From positions 1-64,000 of the forward strand of contig NW_027469120.1 of NCBI RefSeq assembly GCF_051020765.1: a DNA stretch of 64,000 nucleotides, read 5' to 3'. The notes under the pieces were generated by a model. The model saw nothing but the letters and a program-made list of their open reading frames with translations. It was not told where the DNA came from and searched no databases. The translations under genes and the position numbers were made by a program. Below, one piece after another: positions 1 to 11,716 of this stretch (position 1 is the stretch's first letter; each line of letters opens with the position of its first letter). Source of the DNA: Lasioglossum baleicum. Its lineage: Eukaryota; Arthropoda; Insecta; Hymenoptera; Halictidae.

Positions 1-41
1 AAAACACGTGCGAGAGGATGCATCCCGCAGGCTAGTCGAGT

Positions 42-83
42 AAAAACACGTGCGAGAGGATGCATCCCGCAGGCTAGTCGAGT
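42..83 (+). repeat. Representative monomer A (42 bp)
   Basis: A perfect consensus copy of the major monomer. Within the unit: A5 at 1-5, the E-box palindrome CACGTG at 6-11, the 10-bp palindrome GGATGCATCC at 17-26 (contains the NsiI site ATGCAT), CTAG at 33-36 and TCGA at 37-40. Base composition is 23 G/C of 42. It holds four CpG. Common variants are GAGC for GAGT at the unit end (typical of the unit after a B run), CTAGCCGAGC, GATGCTTCCC, GATGCGTCCC and GCGAAAGG. Confidence 0.95.
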
Positions 84-121
84 AAAAACACGTGCGAGGT
101 TTTGTGGGACGCGCATACGCA

Positions 122-145
122 GGTTTTGTGGGATGCGCATGCGCA
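122..145 (+). repeat. Representative monomer B, TTTTG type (24 bp)
   Basis: A perfect copy of the minor monomer as it occurs at the start of B runs: GG, TTTT, GTGGGA, then the 12-bp perfect palindrome TGCGCATGCGCA at unit positions 13-24. Positions 12-24 alternate purine and pyrimidine without a break. B runs join the A monomer after A position 14. The last B of a run is truncated to 19 bp and joins A position 31, so B runs are inserted in place of A positions 15-30. Confidence 0.93.
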
Positions 146-169
146 GGTTTTTTGGGATGCGCATGCGCA
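146..169 (+). repeat. Representative monomer B, T6 type (24 bp)
   Basis: The second B subtype, differing from the TTTTG type mainly by G7 to T, which makes an uninterrupted T6 run. T6 units follow TTTTG units inside a run and normally form its last members. Further substitutions mark particular copies: ATGTGCAGG, ATACGCAGG, ATGAGCAGG and GGGATGTGCATG. Confidence 0.92.
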
Positions 170-1655
170 GGTTTTTTGGGATGCGCATGCGCAGGTTTTT
201 TGGGATGCGCATGGCTAGTCGAGCAAAAACACGTGCGAGATTATGCATCCCGCAGGGTAGTCGAGTAAAAACACGTGCGAGAGGATGCATCCCGCAGGCT
301 AGTCGAGTAAAAACACGTGCGAGAGGATGCATCCCGCAGGCTAGTCGAGTAAAAACACGTGCGAGGTTTTGTGGGATGCGCATACGCAGGTTTTGTGGGA
401 TGCGCATGCGCAGGTTTTTTGGGATGCGCATGCGCAGGTTTTTTGGGATGCGCATGAGCAGGTTTTTTGGGATGCGCATGGCTAGTCGAGCAAAAACACG
501 TGCGAGAAGATGCATCCCGCAGGGTAGTCGAGTAAAAACACGTGCGAGAGGATGCATCCCGCAGGCTAGTCGAGTAAAAACACGTGCGAGAGGATGCATC
601 CCGCAGGCTAGTCGAGTAAAAACACGTGCGAGGTTTTGTGGGATGCGCATGCGCAGGTTTTGTGGGATGCGCATGCGCAGGTTTTTTGGGATGCGCATGG
701 CTAGTCGAACAAAAACACGTGCGAAAGGATGCATCCCGCAGGGTAGTCGAGCAAAAACACGTGCGAGAGGATGCATCCCGCAGGCTAGTCGAGTAAAAAC
801 ACGTGCGAGAGGATGCATCCCGCAGGCTAGTCGAGTAAAAACACGTGCAAGAGGATGCTTCCCGCAGGCTAGTCGAGTAAAAACACGTGCGAGAGGATGC
901 ATCCCGCAGGCTAGTCGAGTAAAAACACGTGCGAGAGGATGCTTCCCGCAGGCTAGTCGAGTAAAAACACGTGCGAGAGGATGCATCCCGCATGCTAGTC
1001 GAGTAAAAACACGTGCAAGAGGATGCTTCCCGCAGACTAGTCGAGTAAAACACGTGCGAAAGGATGCATCCCGCAGGCTAGTCGAGTAAAAACACGTGCG
1101 AGAGGATGCGTCCCGCAGGCTAGTCGAGCAAAAACACGTGCGAGAGGATGCATCCCGCAGGCTAGCCGAGCAAAAACACGTGCGAGAGGATGCATCCCGC
1201 AGGCTAGTCGAGTAAAAACAGGTGCGAGGTTTTGTGGGATGCGCATGCGCAGGTTTTGTGGGATGCGCATGTGCAGGTTTTTTGGGATGCGCATGGCTAG
1301 TCGAGCAAAAACACGTGCGAGAGGATGCATCCCGCAGGCTAGTCGAGTAAAAACACGTGCGAGAGGATGCATCCCGCAGGCTAGTCGAGTAAAAACACGT
1401 GCGAGGTTTTGTGGGATGCGCATACGCAGGTTTTGTGGGATGCGCATGCGCAGGTTTTTTGGGATGTGCATGCGCAGGTTTTTTGGGATGCGCATGCGCT
1501 GGTTTTTTGGGATGCGCATGGCTAGTCGAGCAAAAACACGTGCGAGAGGATGCATCCCGCAGGGTAGTCGAGTAAAAACACATGCGAGAGGATGCATCCC
1601 GGAGGCTAGTCGAGTAAAAACACGTGCGAGAGGATGCATCCCGCAGGCTAGTCGA

Positions 1656-4225
1656 GTAAAGCACGTGCGAGAGGATGCATCCCGCAGGCTAGTCGAGTAA
1701 AAACACGTGCGAGGTTTTGTGGGATGCGCATGCGCAGGTTTTGTGGGATGCGGATGCGCAGGTTTTATGGGATGCGCATGGCTAGTCGAGCAAAAACACG
1801 TGCGAGAGGATGCATCCCGCAGGGTAGTCGAGTAAAAACACGTGCGCGAGTGGATGCATCCCGCAGGCTAGTCGAGTAAAAACACGTGCGAGGTTTTGTG
1901 GGATGCGCATGCGCAGGTTTTGTGGGATGCGCATGCGCAGGTTTTTGGGATGCGCATGGCTAGTCGAGCAAAAACACGTGCGAAAGGATGCATCCCGCAG
2001 GCTAGTCGAGCAAAAACACGTGCGAGAGGATGCATCCCGCAGGCTAGTCGAGTAAAAACACGTGCGAAAGGATGCATCCCGCAGGCTAGTCGAGCACAAA
2101 CACGTGCGAGGTTTTGTGGGATGCGCATGCGCAGGTTTTGTGGGATGCGCATGCGCAGGTTTTTTGGGATGCGCATGTGCAGGTTTTTTGGGATGCGCAT
2201 GGCTAGTCGAGCAAAAACACGTGCGAGAGGATGCATCCCGCAGGCTAGTCGAGTAAAAACACGTGCGAGAGGATGCATCCCGCAGGCTAGTCGAGTAAAA
2301 ACACGTGCGAGAGGATGCATCCCGCAGGCTAGTCGAGTAAAAACACGTGCGAGGTTTTGTGGGATGCGCATGCGCAGGTTTTTTGGGATGCGCATGCGCA
2401 GGTTTTTTGGGATGCGCATGGCTAGTCGAGCAAAAACACGTGCGAGAGGATGCATCCCGCAGGCTAGTCGAGCAAAAACACGTGCGAGAGGATGCATCCC
2501 GCAGGCTAGTCGAGTAAAAACACGTGCGAGGTTTTGTGGGATGCGCATGCGCAGGTTTTGTGGGATGCGCATGCGCAGTTTTTTTGGGATGCGCATGGCT
2601 AGTCGAGCAAAAACACGTGCGAGAGGATGCTTCCCGCAGGCTAGTCGAGTAAAAACACGTGCGAGAGGATGCATCCCGCATGCTAGTCGAGTAAAAACAC
2701 GTGCAAGAGGATGCTTCCCGCAGACTAGTCGAGTAAAAACACGTGCGAAAGGATGCATCCCGCAGGCTAGTCGAGTAAAAACACGTGCGAGAGGATGCGT
2801 CCCGCAGGCTAGTCGAGCAAAAACACGTGCGAGAGGATGCATCCCGCAGGCTAGTCGAGCAAAAACACTTGCGAGAGGATGCATCCCGCAGGCTAGTCGA
2901 GTAAAAACACGTGCGAGAGGATGCATCCCGCAGGCTAGTCGAGTAAAAACACGTGCGAGGTTTTGTGGGATGCGCATGCGCAGGTTTTGTGATATGCGCA
3001 TGCGCAGGTTTTTTGGGATGCGCATGCGCAGGTTTTTTGGGATGCACATGCGCAGGTTTTTTGGGATGCGCATGCGCAGGTTTTTTGGGATGCGCATGCC
3101 TAGTCGAACAAAAACACGTGCGAGAGGATGCATCCCGCAGGCTAGCCGAGCAAAAACACGTGCGAGAGGATGCATCCCGCAGGCTAGTCGAGTAAAAACA
3201 CGTGCGAAGTTTTGTGGGATGCGCATGCGCAGGTTTTGTGGGATGCGCATGCGCAGGTTTTTTGGGATGCGCATGCGCAGGTTTTTTGGGATGCGCATTG
3301 CTAGTCGAGCAAAAACACGTGCGAGAGGATGCATCCCGCAGGCTAGCCGAGCAAAAACACGTGCGAGAGGATGCATCCCGCAGGCTAGTCGAGTAAAAAC
3401 ACGTGCGAGGATTTGTGGGATGCGCATGCGCAGGTTTTGTGGGATGCGCATGTGCAGGTTTTTTGGGATGCGCATGGCTAGTCGAGCAAAAACACGTGCG
3501 AGAGGATGCATCCCGCAGGCTAGTCGAGTAAAAACACGTGCGAGAGGATGCATCCCGCAGGCTAGTCGAGTAAAAACACGTGCGAGGTTTTGTGGGATGC
3601 GCATGCGCAGGTTTTTTGGGATGCGCATGCGCAGGTTTTTTGGGATGCGCATGCGCAGGTTTTTTGGGATGCGCATGGCTAGTCGAGCAAAAACACGTGC
3701 GAGATTATGCATCCCGCAGGGTAGTCGAGTAAAAACACGTGCGAGAGGATGCATCCCGCAGGCTAGTCGAGTAAAAACACGTGCGAGGTTTTGTGGGATG
3801 CGCATGCGCAGGTTTTTTGGGATGCGCATGCGCAGGTTTTTTGGGATGCGCATGCGCAGGTTTTGTGGGATGCGCATGCGCAGGTTTTTTGGGATGCGCA
3901 TGCGCAGGTTTTTTGGGATGCGCATGCGCAGGTTTTTTGGGATGCGCATGCGCAGGTTTTTTGCGATGCGCATGGCTAGTCGAGCAAAACACGTGCGAGA
4001 GGATGCATCCCGCAGGCTAGTCGAGTAAAAACACGTGCGAGGTTTTGTGGGATGCGCATACGCAGGTTTTTTGGGATGCGCATGCGCAGGTTTTTTGGGA
4101 TGCGCATGCGCAGGTTTTTTGGGATGCGCATGGCTAGTCGAGCAAAAACACGTGCGAGAGGATGCATCCCGCAGGCTAGTCGAGCAAAAACACGTGCGAG
4201 AGGATGCATCCCGCAGGCTAGTCGA
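1656..4225 (+). repeat. About 2.6-kb higher-order block, copy 1
   Basis: It begins with a 41-bp A unit (GTAAAGCACG, one base short) and ends just before the next such unit at 4226. It aligns with 8412-10980 at offset 6756, then 6754 after a GC insertion near 1846. The offset shifts by 24 where a B unit is gained and later lost, giving 6778 and then 6754 again. Private markers are shared in order: GCGGATGCG plus TTTTATGGG, GTGGATGC, GCACAAACACG, CACTTGCGAG, GTGATATGCG. Confidence 0.82.
3787..3973 (+). repeat. Longest B run (8 units)
   Basis: Seven full 24-bp B units and a final 19-bp unit. Units 1 and 4 are the TTTTG type and the others T6, so the run looks like two runs joined. The last unit carries TTTTTTGCGATG instead of TTTTTTGGGATG, a change also found in the related runs ending near 10727 and 20029. 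Confidence 0.85.
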
Positions 4226-5240
4226 GTAAAGCACGTGCGAGAGGATGCATCCCGCAGGCTAGTCGAGTAAAAACACGTGCGAGGTTTTGTGGGATGCGCA
4301 TGCGCAGGTTTTGTGGGATGCGGATGCGCAGGTTTTATGGGATGCGCATGGCTAGTCGAGCAAAAACACGTGCGAGAGGATGCATCCCGCAGGGTAGTCG
4401 AGTAAAAACACGTGCGAGTGGATGCATCCCGCAGGCTAGTCGAGTAAAAACACGTGCGAGGTTTTGTGGGATGCGCATGCGCAGGTTTTGTGGGATGCGC
4501 ATGCGCAGGTTTTTGGGATGCGCATGGCTAGTCGAGCAAAAACACGTGCGAAAGGATGCATCCCGCAGGCTAGTCGAGCAAAAACACGTGCGAGAGGATG
4601 CATCCCGCAGGCTAGTCGAGTAAAAACACGTGCGAAAGGATGCATCCCGCAGGCTAGTCGAGCACAAACACGTGCGAGGTTTTGTGGGATGCGCATGCGC
4701 AGGTTTTGTGGGATGCGCATGCGCAGGTTTTTTGGGATGCGCATGTGCAGGTTTTTTGGGACGCGCATGGCTAGTCGAGCAAAAACACGTGCGAGAGGAT
4801 GCATCCCGCAGGCTAGTCGAGTAAAAACACGTGCGAGAGGATGCATCCCGCAGGCTAGTCGAGTAAAAACACGTGCGAGAGGATGCATCCCGCAGGCTAG
4901 TCGAGTAAAAACACGTGCGAGGTTTTGTGGGATGCGCATGCGCAGGTTTTTTGGGATGCGCATGCGCAGGTTTTTTGGGATGCGCATGGCTAGTCGAGCA
5001 AAAACACGTGCGAGAGGATGCATCCCGCAGGCTAGTCGAGCAAAAACACGTGCGAGAGGATGCATCCCGCAGGCTAGTCGAGTAAAAACACGTGCGAGGT
5101 TTTGTGGGATGCGCATGCGCAGGTTTTGTGGGATGCGCATGCGCAGTTTTTTTGGGATGCGCATGGCTAGTCGAGCAAAAACACGTGCGAGAGGATGCTT
5201 CCCGCAGGCTAGTCGAGTAAAAACACGTGCGAGAGGATGC
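4226..5240 (+). repeat. Partial copy of the 2.6-kb block start
   Basis: It matches 8412-9426 at offset 4186, and 1656-2670, beginning at the same 41-bp marker unit. It diverges where the other copies continue with CCCGCATGC and CGCAGACTAG A variants; here ordinary A monomers follow. Confidence 0.75.
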
Positions 5241-5750
5241 ATCCCGCAGGCTAGTCGAGTAAAAACACGTGCGAGAGGATGCATCCCGCAGGCTAGTCGA
5301 GTAAAAACACGTGCGAGGTTTTGTGGGATGCGCATGCGCAGGTTTTTTGGGATGCGCATGTGCAGGTTTTTTGGGATGCGCATGGCTAGTCGAGCAAAAA
5401 CACGTGCGAGAGGATGCATCCCGCAGGCTAGCCGAGCAAAAACACGTGCGAGAGGATGCATCCCGCAGGCTAGTCGAGTAAAAACACGTGCGAAGTTATG
5501 TGGGATGCGCATGCGCAGGTTTTGTGGGATGCGCATGCGCAGGTTTTTTGGGATGCGCATTGCTAGTCGAGCAAAAACACGTGCGAGAGGATGCATCCCG
5601 CAGGCTAGCCGAGCAAAAACACGTGCGAGAGGATGCATCCCGCAGGCTAGTCGAGTAAAAACACGTGCGAGGATTTGTGGGATGCGCATGCGCAGGTTTT
5701 GTGGGATGCGCATGTGCAGGTTTTTTGGGATGCGCATGGCTAGTCGAGCA

Positions 5751-7161
5751 AAAACACGTGCGAGAGGATGCATCCCGCAGGCTAGTCGAGTAAAAACACG
5801 TGCGAGAGGATGCATCCCGCAGGCTAGTCGAGTAAAAACACGTGCGAGGTTTTGTGGGACGCGCATACGCAGGTTTTGTGGGATGCGCATGCGCAGGTTT
5901 TTTGGGATGCGCATGCGCAGGTTTTTTGGGATGCGCATGCGCAGGTTTTTTGGGATGCGCATGGCTAGTCGAGCAAAAACACGTGCGAGATTATGCATCC
6001 CGCAGGGTAGTCGAGTAAAAACACGTGCGAGAGGATGCATCCCGCAGGCTAGTCGAGTAAAAACACGTGCGAGAGGATGCATCCCGCAGGCTAGTCGAGT
6101 AAAAACACGTGCGAGGTTTTGTGGGATGCGCATACGCAGGTTTTGTGGGATGCGCATGCGCAGGTTTTTTGGGATGCGCATGCGCAGGTTTTTTGGGATG
6201 CGCATGAGCAGGTTTTTTGGGATGCGCATGGCTAGTCGAGCAAAAACACGTGCGAGAAGATGCATCCCGCAGGGTAGTCGAGTAAAAACACGTGCGAGAG
6301 GATGCATCCCGCAGGCTAGTCGAGTAAAAACACGTGCGAGAGGATGCATCCCGCAGGCTAGTCGAGTAAAAACACGTGCGAGGTTTTGTGGGATGCGCAT
6401 GCGCAGGTTTTGTGGGATGCGCATGCGCAGGTTTTTTGGGATGCGCATGGCTAGTCGAACAAAAACACGTGCGAAAGGATGCATCCCGCAGGGTAGTCGA
6501 GCAAAAACACGTGCGAGAGGATGCATCCCGCAGGCTAGTCGAGTAAAAACACGTGCGAGAGGATGCATCCCGCAGGCTAGTCGAGTAAAAACACGTGCAA
6601 GAGGATGCTTCCCGCAGGCTAGTCGAGTAAAAACACGTGCGAGAGGATGCATCCCGCAGGCTAGTCGAGTAAAAACACGTGCGAGAGGATGCTTCCCGCA
6701 GGCTAGTCGAGTAAAAACACGTGCGAGAGGATGCATCCCGCATGCTAGTCGAGTAAAAACACGTGCAAGAGGATGCTTCCCGCAGACTAGTCGAGTAAAA
6801 ACACGTGCGAAAGGATGCATCCCGCAGGCTAGTCGAGTAAAAACACGTGCGAGAGGATGCGTCCCGCAGGCTAGTCGAGCAAAAACACGTGCGAGAGGAT
6901 GCATCCCGCAGGCTAGCCGAGCAAAAACACGTGCGAGAGGATGCATCCCGCAGGCTAGTCGAGTAAAAACAGGTGCGAGGTTTTGTGGGATGCGCATGCG
7001 CAGGTTTTGTGGGATGCGCATGTGCAGGTTTTTTGGGATGCGCATGGCTAGTCGAGCAAAAACACGTGCGAGAGGATGCATCCCGCAGGCTAGTCGAGTA
7101 AAAACACGTGCGAGAGGATGCATCCCGCAGGCTAGTCGAGTAAAAACACGTGCGAGGTTTT
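5751..7161 (+). repeat. Block copy of 1-1410
   Basis: The second copy of the left-end block, with the same series of A-monomer variants. Its B run with GGGACGCGCATACGC (about 5851) is repeated 1308 bp downstream (about 7159), which indicates a further local tandem duplication within 5.7-8.2 kb. Confidence 0.8.
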
Positions 7162-8411
7162 GTGGGACGCGCATACGCAGGTTTTGTGGGATGCGCATGC
7201 GCAGGTTTTTTGGGATGCGCATGCGCAGGTTTTTTGGGATGCGCATGCGCAGGTTTTTTGGGATGCGCATGGCTAGTCGAGCAAAAACACGTGCGAGATT
7301 ATGCATCCCGCAGGGTAGTCGAGTAAAAACACGTGCGAGAGGATGCATCCCGCAGGCTAGTCGAGTAAAAACACGTGCGAGAGGATGCATCCCGCAGGCT
7401 AGTCGAGTAAAAACACGTGCGAGGTTTTGTGGGATGCGCATACGCAGGTTTTGTGGGATGCGCATGCGCAGGTTTTTTGGGATGCGCATGCGCAGGTTTT
7501 TTGGGATGCGCATGAGCAGGTTTTTTGGGATGCGCATGGCTAGTCGAGCAAAAACACGTGCGAGAAGATGCATCCCGCAGGGTAGTCGAGTAAAAACACG
7601 TGCGAGAGGATGCATCCCGCAGGCTAGTCGAGTAAAAACACGTGCGAGAGGATGCATCCCGCAGGCTAGTCGAGTAAAAACACGTGCGAGAGGATGCTTC
7701 CCGCAGGCTAGTCGAGTAAAAACACGTGCGAGAGGATGCATCCCGCATGCTAGTCGAGTAAAAACACGTGCAAGAGGATGCTTCCCGCAGACTAGTCGAG
7801 TAAAAACACGTGCGAAAGGATGCATCCCGCAGGCTAGTCGAGTAAAAACACGTGCGAGAGGATGCGTCCCGCAGGCTAGTCGAGCAAAAACACGTGCGAG
7901 AGGATGCATCCCGCAGGCTAGCCGAGCAAAAACACGTGCGAGAGGATGCATCCCGCAGGCTAGTCGAGTAAAAACAGGTGCGAGGTTTTGTGGGATGCGC
8001 ATGCGCAGGTTTTGTGGGATGCGCATGTGCAGGTTTTTTGGGATGCGCATGGCTAGTCGAGCAAAAACACGTGCGAGAGGATGCATCCCGCAGGCTAGTC
8101 GAGTAAAAACACGTGCGAGAGGATGCATCCCGCAGGCTAGTCGAGTAAAAACACGTGCGAGGTTTTGTGGGATGCGCATACGCAGGTTTTGTGGGATGCG
8201 CATGCGCAGGTTTTTTGGGATGTGCATGCGCAGGTTTTTTGGGATGCGCATGCGCTGGTTTTTTGGGATGCGCATGGCTAGTCGAGCAAAAACACGTGCG
8301 AGAGGATGCATCCCGCAGGGTAGTCGAGTAAAAACACATGCGAGAGGATGCATCCCGGAGGCTAGTCGAGTAAAAACACGTGCGAGAGGATGCATCCCGC
8401 AGGCTAGTCGA

Positions 8412-10980
8412 GTAAAGCACGTGCGAGAGGATGCATCCCGCAGGCTAGTCGAGTAAAAACACGTGCGAGGTTTTGTGGGATGCGCATGCGCAGGTTTTGT
8501 GGGATGCGGATGCGCAGGTTTTATGGGATGCGCATGGCTAGTCGAGCAAAAACACGTGCGAGAGGATGCATCCCGCAGGGTAGTCGAGTAAAAACACGTG
8601 CGAGTGGATGCATCCCGCAGGCTAGTCGAGTAAAAACACGTGCGAGGTTTTGTGGGATGCGCATGCGCAGGTTTTGTGGGATGCGCATGCGCAGGTTTTT
8701 GGGATGCGCATGGCTAGTCGAGCAAAAACACGTGCGAAAGGATGCATCCCGCAGGCTAGTCGAGCAAAAACACGTGCGAGAGGATGCATCCCGCAGGCTA
8801 GTCGAGTAAAAACACGTGCGAAAGGATGCATCCCGCAGGCTAGTCGAGCACAAACACGTGCGAGGTTTTGTGGGATGCGCATGCGCAGGTTTTGTGGGAT
8901 GCGCATGCGCAGGTTTTTTGGGATGCGCATGTGCAGGTTTTTTGGGATGCGCATGGCTAGTCGAGCAAAAACACGTGCGAGAGGATGCATCCCGCAGGCT
9001 AGTCGAGTAAAAACACGTGCGAGAGGATGCATCCCGCAGGCTAGTCGAGTAAAAACACGTGCGAGAGGATGCATCCCGCAGGCTAGTCGAGTAAAAACAC
9101 GTGCGAGGTTTTGTGGGATGCGCATGCGCAGGTTTTTTGGGATGCGCATGCGCAGGTTTTTTGGGATGCGCATGGCTAGTCGAGCAAAAACACGTGCGAG
9201 AGGATGCATCCCGCAGGCTAGTCGAGCAAAAACACGTGCGAGAGGATGCATCCCGCAGGCTAGTCGAGTAAAAACACGTGCGAGGTTTTGTGGGATGCGC
9301 ATGCGCAGGTTTTGTGGGATGCGCATGCGCAGTTTTTTTGGGATGCGCATGGCTAGTCGAGCAAAAACACGTGCGAGAGGATGCTTCCCGCAGGCTAGTC
9401 GAGTAAAAACACGTGCGAGAGGATGCATCCCGCATGCTAGTCGAGTAAAAACACGTGCAAGAGGATGCTTCCCGCAGACTAGTCGAGTAAAAACACGTGC
9501 GAAAGGATGCATCCCGCAGGCTAGTCGAGTAAAAACACGTGCGAGAGGATGCGTCCCGCAGGCTAGTCGAGCAAAAACACGTGCGAGAGGATGCATCCCG
9601 CAGGCTAGTCGAGCAAAAACACTTGCGAGAGGATGCATCCCGCAGGCTAGTCGAGTAAAAACACGTGCGAGAGGATGCATCCCGCAGGCTAGTCGAGTAA
9701 AAACACGTGCGAGGTTTTGTGGGATGCGCATGCGCAGGTTTTGTGATATGCGCATGCGCAGGTTTTTTGGGATGCGCATGCGCAGGTTTTTTGGGATGCA
9801 CATGCGCAGGTTTTTTGGGATGCGCATGCGCAGGTTTTTTGGGATGCGCATGCCTAGTCGAGCAAAAACACGTGCGAGAGGATGCATCCCGCAGGCTAGC
9901 CGAGCAAAAACACGTGCGAGAGGATGCATCCCGCAGGCTAGTCGAGTAAAAACACGTGCGAAGTTTTGTGGGATGCGCATGCGCAGGTTTTGTGGGATGC
10001 GCATGCGCAGGTTTTTTGGGATGCGCATGCGCAGGTTTTTTGGGATGCGCATTGCTAGTCGAGCAAAAACACGTGCGAGAGGATGCATCCCGCAGGCTAG
10101 CCGAGCAAAAACACGTGCGAGAGGATGCATCCCGCAGGCTAGTCGAGTAAAAACACGTGCGAGGATTTGTGGGATGCGCATGCGCAGGTTTTGTGGGATG
10201 CGCATGTGCAGGTTTTTTGGGATGCGCATGGCTAGTCGAGCAAAAACACGTGCGAGAGGATGCATCCCGCAGGCTAGTCGAGTAAAAACACGTGCGAGAG
10301 GATGCATCCCGCAGGCTAGTCGAGTAAAAACACGTGCGAGGTTTTGTGGGATGCGCATACGCAGGTTTTGTGGGATGCGCATGCGCAGGTTTTTTGGGAT
10401 GCGCATGCGCAGGTTTTTTGGGATGCGCATGCGCAGGTTTTTTGGGATGCGCATGGCTAGTCGAGCAAAAACACGTGCGAGATTATGCATCCCGCAGGGT
10501 AGTCGAGTAAAAACACGTGCGAGAGGATGCATCCCGCAGGCTAGTCGAGTAAAAACACGTGCGAGGTTTTGTGGGATGCGCATGCGCAGGTTTTTTGGGA
10601 TGCGCATGCGCAGGTTTTTTGGGATGCGCATGCGCAGGTTTTGTGGGATGCGCATGCGCAGGTTTTTTGGGATGCGCATGCGCAGGTTTTTTGGGATGCG
10701 CATGCGCAGGTTTTTTGCGATGCGCATGGCTAGTCGAGCAAAACACGTGCGAGAGGATGCATCCCGCAGGCTAGTCGAGTAAAAACACGTGCGAGGTTTT
10801 GTGGGATGCGCATACGCAGGTTTTTTGGGATGCGCATGCGCAGGTTTTTTGGGATGCGCATGCGCAGGTTTTTTGGGATGCGCATGGCTAGTCGAGCAAA
10901 AACACGTGCGAGAGGATGCATCCCGCAGGCTAGTCGAGCAAAAACACGTGCGAGAGGATGCATCCCGCAGGCTAGTCGAG
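8412..10980 (+). repeat. About 2.6-kb higher-order block, copy 2
   Basis: Near-identical to 1656-4225 and starting at the same 41-bp marker unit. Its long B run at about 10565-10727 has seven units where copy 1 has eight. At the end, three GAGC-type A monomers follow the last B run instead of two. Confidence 0.82.
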
Positions 10981-11716
10981 CAAAAACACGTGCGAGAGGA
11001 TGCATCCCGCAGGCTAGTCGAGTAAAAACACGTGCGAGGTTTTGTGGGATGCGCATGCGCAGGTTTTGTGGGATGCGCATGCGCAGGTTTTGTGGGATGC
11101 GCATGCGCAGATTTTTTGGGATGCGCATGCGCAGGTTTTTTGGGATGCGCATGGCTAGTCGAGCAAAAACACGTGCGAGAGGATGCATCCCGCAGGCTAG
11201 TCGAGTAAAAACACGTGCGAGACGATGCATCCCGCAGGCTAGTCGAGTAAAAACACGTGCGAGAGGATGCATCCCGCAGGCTAGTCGAGTAGAAACACGT
11301 GCGAGAGGATGCATCCCGCAGGCTAGTCGAGTAAAAACACGTGCGAGGTTTTGTGGGATGCGCATGCGCAGGTTTTGTGGGATGCGCATGCGCAGTTTTT
11401 TTTGGATGCGCATGGCTAGTCGAGCAAAAACACGTGCGAGAGGATGCATCCCGCAGGCTAGTCGAGCAAAAACACGTGCGAGAGGATGCATCCCGCAGGC
11501 TAGTCGAGTAAAAACACGTGCGAGAGGATGCATCCCGCAGGCTAGTCGAGTAAAAACACGTGCGAGAGGATGCTTCCCGCAGGCTAGTCGAGTAAAAACA
11601 CGTGCGAGGTTTTGTGGGATGCGCATGCGCAGGTTTTGTGGGATGCGCATGCGCAGGTTTTTTGGGATGCGCATGGCTAGTCGAGCAAACACACGTGCGA
11701 GAGGATGCATCCCGCA

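Larger units (their letters stand above)
1..1410 (+). repeat. Block copy of 5751-7161
   Basis: It aligns with 5751-7161 at offset 5750, changing to 5751 after one A is lost from the A5 run near 1046. It includes a long A-only stretch (about 700-1215) with an ordered set of variants: GTCGAACAA, GCGAAAGG, GATGCTTCCC, CCCGCATGC, CGCAGACTAG, GATGCGTCCC, CTAGCCGAGC, ACAGGTGCGAGG. After 1410 the match jumps to 8167, so this copy lacks about 1.0 kb present in the other. Confidence 0.8.

Noticed and set aside
1896..4028. Apparent 710-codon paralogous proteins here and at 8650-10782
   Set aside because: Their equal length reflects duplication of the satellite block, not a gene family; the opposite strand is equally open and equally conserved.
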